Origin: Nymphaea colorata
Taxonomy: Eukaryota; Streptophyta; Magnoliopsida; Nymphaeales; Nymphaeaceae
Assembly: GCF_008831285.2 (NCBI RefSeq)
Contig: NC_045141.1
Coordinates: forward strand, 16,540,106 to 16,604,105
Reading direction: 5' to 3'
DNA length: 64,000 bases
In this document: piece after piece, positions 61,806 through 64,000 of the stretch
Layout: each line of letters starts with the position of its first letter
Position numbering within the stretch: position 1 is the first letter of the stretch
Notes under the pieces: model-generated
What the model was told of the DNA's origin: nothing
What the model saw: only the letters and a program-made list of their open reading frames with translations
The model's database searches: none
Made by a program: the position numbers and the translations under genes

Positions 61806-64000
61806 AAGAAGTTAAACCAATCCACCGCTTTATGTTGTCACGATTCTCCGTGCATTGTGTATATAATTTTTACTTGCATCCATCGATTCAGTTCCATTAT
61901 ATTGTACATTGGAAAGTTGCTTACTATTTGTTGCTAGCTTGCGCAAAAATATCAGATATGGGCTTCTTTTTGGCCTTAACGCCAGCTAGATACGCAAATT
62001 TATACGTAGTGAAACCACTCTCTGAGCTTTCTATCTGAAGAATATGTGGTCGATGTTCTTCCAATAGGGAACTCGCCAAATGCCGAACTGGTAATGAGGT
62101 CCTACTCTTGTCACTAGGCCTTGAACAAGCAGAACACCAAATATGACTTAACGTACGAGTCCACTACAGGGAGTCAAATCGGTCACTCGGTATTTTGACT
62201 GCATGTGCAGTGACTGTACTTCACTTCACCGTGTATTTTAACTCAATGCTTCTAAATCAGTTCACTTACTATTGCAATTCAACCATGTGAACTGTCAGCT
62301 GTATCATTCATTTTTCTTCCAAGTGTACTGGCGAGCTGTTGGCATATATAAGATTCATGGTGCCAGTGGTATTCAACACGAGGTAAACCTGATTTCGATA
62401 CGTGAACATTCTGAACCGATAGGTATAAGCTCTGCCTGCTGCTGGTCAATGTCACAGTTCTGCCTTTTGGAAACCCTTTCTCATACGCAAAGATAGGGTG
62501 GAAAACCAACTGTTCTTGCAGAGAAAACCACCTTAGTCAAGACGGGCGGGCCATGCTTGAACATGGGAGTGGGCATCGACTCAGGCCGAAGAACTGGAGG
62601 AAATTGACCTACCACAGTGCATGTGCAAAGCTGGCTCAGGCCTACCACAGCCTAAAACTAACAGGTGCGCTTCAGTTGAGCCCGGGTTTCCAAAAGGGAG
62701 AATTCAGACCTGGCCTGGCTTGGCCAGCCCACTTGTTCGGTCCTATGTGCACCTGAACTGATACATTCTATTGGAGCCTCTATTTCCCGAAGGTTTCCTT
62801 CTGAATTAATCAACAACAGTGATGCTACTGTCTGTTTTGTACACATGTTTCAGAACGATCTACTGCCATTCAGCACCGTTGGAAAGGACCAGCGGGCAAT
62901 TTCTTTTTGCTATTTCTCAAAGGCAGTTTACGCTGTGCAAATTGTGCAATGCCTGCTCACGACTAGGTGAGAATCTAATCACACAAGAGACTATCTTTTT
63001 GAAATTCGACAAATGCTTTCTTATTTTGTTTTACAAGGTACCAGATAAAGATCCAACCACTTGATGGACTAGTAGGAGATGAACCTAGAGCGAGCTCCAA
63101 CAGGAACTACGTAGCAGACAAAGCAAAAGATGGGAAGTGGAGATTAGATAGAGACGCGGCCAACTTGACCCAGCCATCCACTCTCTTGTAGGGTAGGCAT
63201 GAGGTCACCTTGTGTCATACGTATCTTGCACTACAGACAACATATCTCTCCCTGACAGTTCTGCTAATATACTACTAATAGCTGATGAATTTCTTATGGT
63301 AGAGAAACAAAATGGTCCTATTGACAGGTGTAGCCGCAGACTTTTGGCCGAGTTACTAATTCAAAAAATCTTTAGACCCTTCAGGGGCTGTTTGATAATG
63401 AGAACAGATTATTATTGTCCCAGGAAAGATTGGGCAGATTGGTAGAACACTCCTAACAATGTTCTAGCTCAAATCTTTGACTATATTCATAAAACAGTAA
63501 TGAACTGTTATTGTTTTTCAAACACCCCCCAAAGACACCAACATACGAATAAGCAAGTGGTTGGAAACAACTAATATGTAAGGAAATAAATTGTGTCGGA
63601 TGTTGTGGGCCACTGTTCACACTATCCCACGTATGGCTCCACTTCCTGGTGACCGTTTTCTTGATAAACTTCTCGTCCTACGGCAGAGTCTTTCTATCAC
63701 TTTGCTCATATGGGAAATGACAGGCGCATTATTTGTTTGAGATTGAACATATTCTAATGCTTATACAATTATTTCGATATCATTATTCAACAGTTTAAAT
63801 AAGTGGCATCTTGTTTTATATAAATGTCATGCGGCTGTCAGGTTTTACCACTATTCACGTGAAGGTGAAAGGTTGAAAATTGAACTCGTAGATGTTCTAC
63901 CCCATGACATTGCATCAGATCCAATATAGGAGTTTTGCCTTTTTCTAGCTGGGCAGAATCCGATTCTCTGTGCTGATTGCCGACCTTAGCCATTGCATTC
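61806..64000. other. Intergenic region downstream of the FAM114-like gene
   Basis: The first few hundred bases are probably 3' UTR. The rest has no supported gene; open frames are under 80 codons and unlike known proteins. One MITE candidate lies at 63384-63530. Confidence 0.55.
63384..63530. mobile_element. MITE candidate (147 bp)
   Basis: The left end reads GGGGCTGTTTGATAATGAGA; the right end, on the other strand, GGGGGGTGTTTGAAAAACAA. Similarity extends inward over AACAG...TTATTA. No target duplication could be fixed, so the superfamily is open. Confidence 0.6.

Noticed and set aside
1..64000. tRNA, rRNA, CRISPR or bacterial operon features
   Set aside because: Nothing with the right structure was seen, and the window is clearly plant nuclear DNA.

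Overview
This window is nuclear DNA of a flowering plant. The evidence is intron-rich genes of plant type (a two-domain B3 protein, a CBP1-like protein, a PXA/PX/sorting-nexin-C protein), canonical GT-AG splice sites, AT-rich intergenic DNA full of small TIR elements, a decayed LINE and a decayed piece of plastid DNA. I cannot place the lineage from sequence alone. All exon coordinates were worked out by hand from splice consensus, reading-frame continuity and remembered family sequences; no alignment was run.

Layout. (1) 1-4937: intergenic, repeats only. (2) 4938-8638, minus: four-exon gene for a REM/VRN1-like protein with two B3 DNA-binding domains. (3) 8639-12126: intergenic, with a 151-bp tandem duplication. 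(4) 12127-15048, minus: intronless gene for a 973-residue protein of the plant molybdenum-cofactor-sulfurase-like (PLP-transferase fold) family; the usual PLP lysine of the SFYK motif reads as Arg. (5) 15049-26524: gene-poor, transposon-rich island with three or four small TIR elements, a psbN plastid pseudogene, and a LINE fragment split by a hAT-like MITE that left a perfect 8-bp target duplication. (6) 26525-43511, minus: a 16-exon, 17-kb gene for a membrane-anchored PXA-PX-Nexin_C protein (At2g15900 / SNX13-14-25 type). (7) 48184-50789, plus: three-exon CBP1/MEE14-like gene (At2g15890 type) with a TATA box. (8) 53707-61805, plus: nine-exon gene for a FAM114/NOXP20-like (DUF719) protein (At2g15860 type). 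(9) 61806-64000: intergenic with one MITE.

The last three genes look like a conserved block: from memory their Arabidopsis relatives carry near-consecutive locus numbers (At2g15860, At2g15890, At2g15900). The PX-protein gene and the CBP1-like gene are divergent, with 4.7 kb between start codons. The products do not form one pathway: transcription (B3, CBP1), endomembrane lipid binding or trafficking (PX protein, possibly FAM114-like) and a PLP-fold protein of unknown reaction.

The most notable signals are a ~735-bp non-autonomous repeat family with one inverted copy in an intron of each of two neighbouring genes (one copy carries a perfect 30-bp palindrome), two GC-AG introns in two nearby genes, the Lys-to-Arg change in the sulfurase-like protein, the 311-bp MITE pair in and beside the LINE, a 48-bp 'micro-MITE' with a TTA duplication, and the psbN insertion. 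I saw no clearly new multi-gene system.
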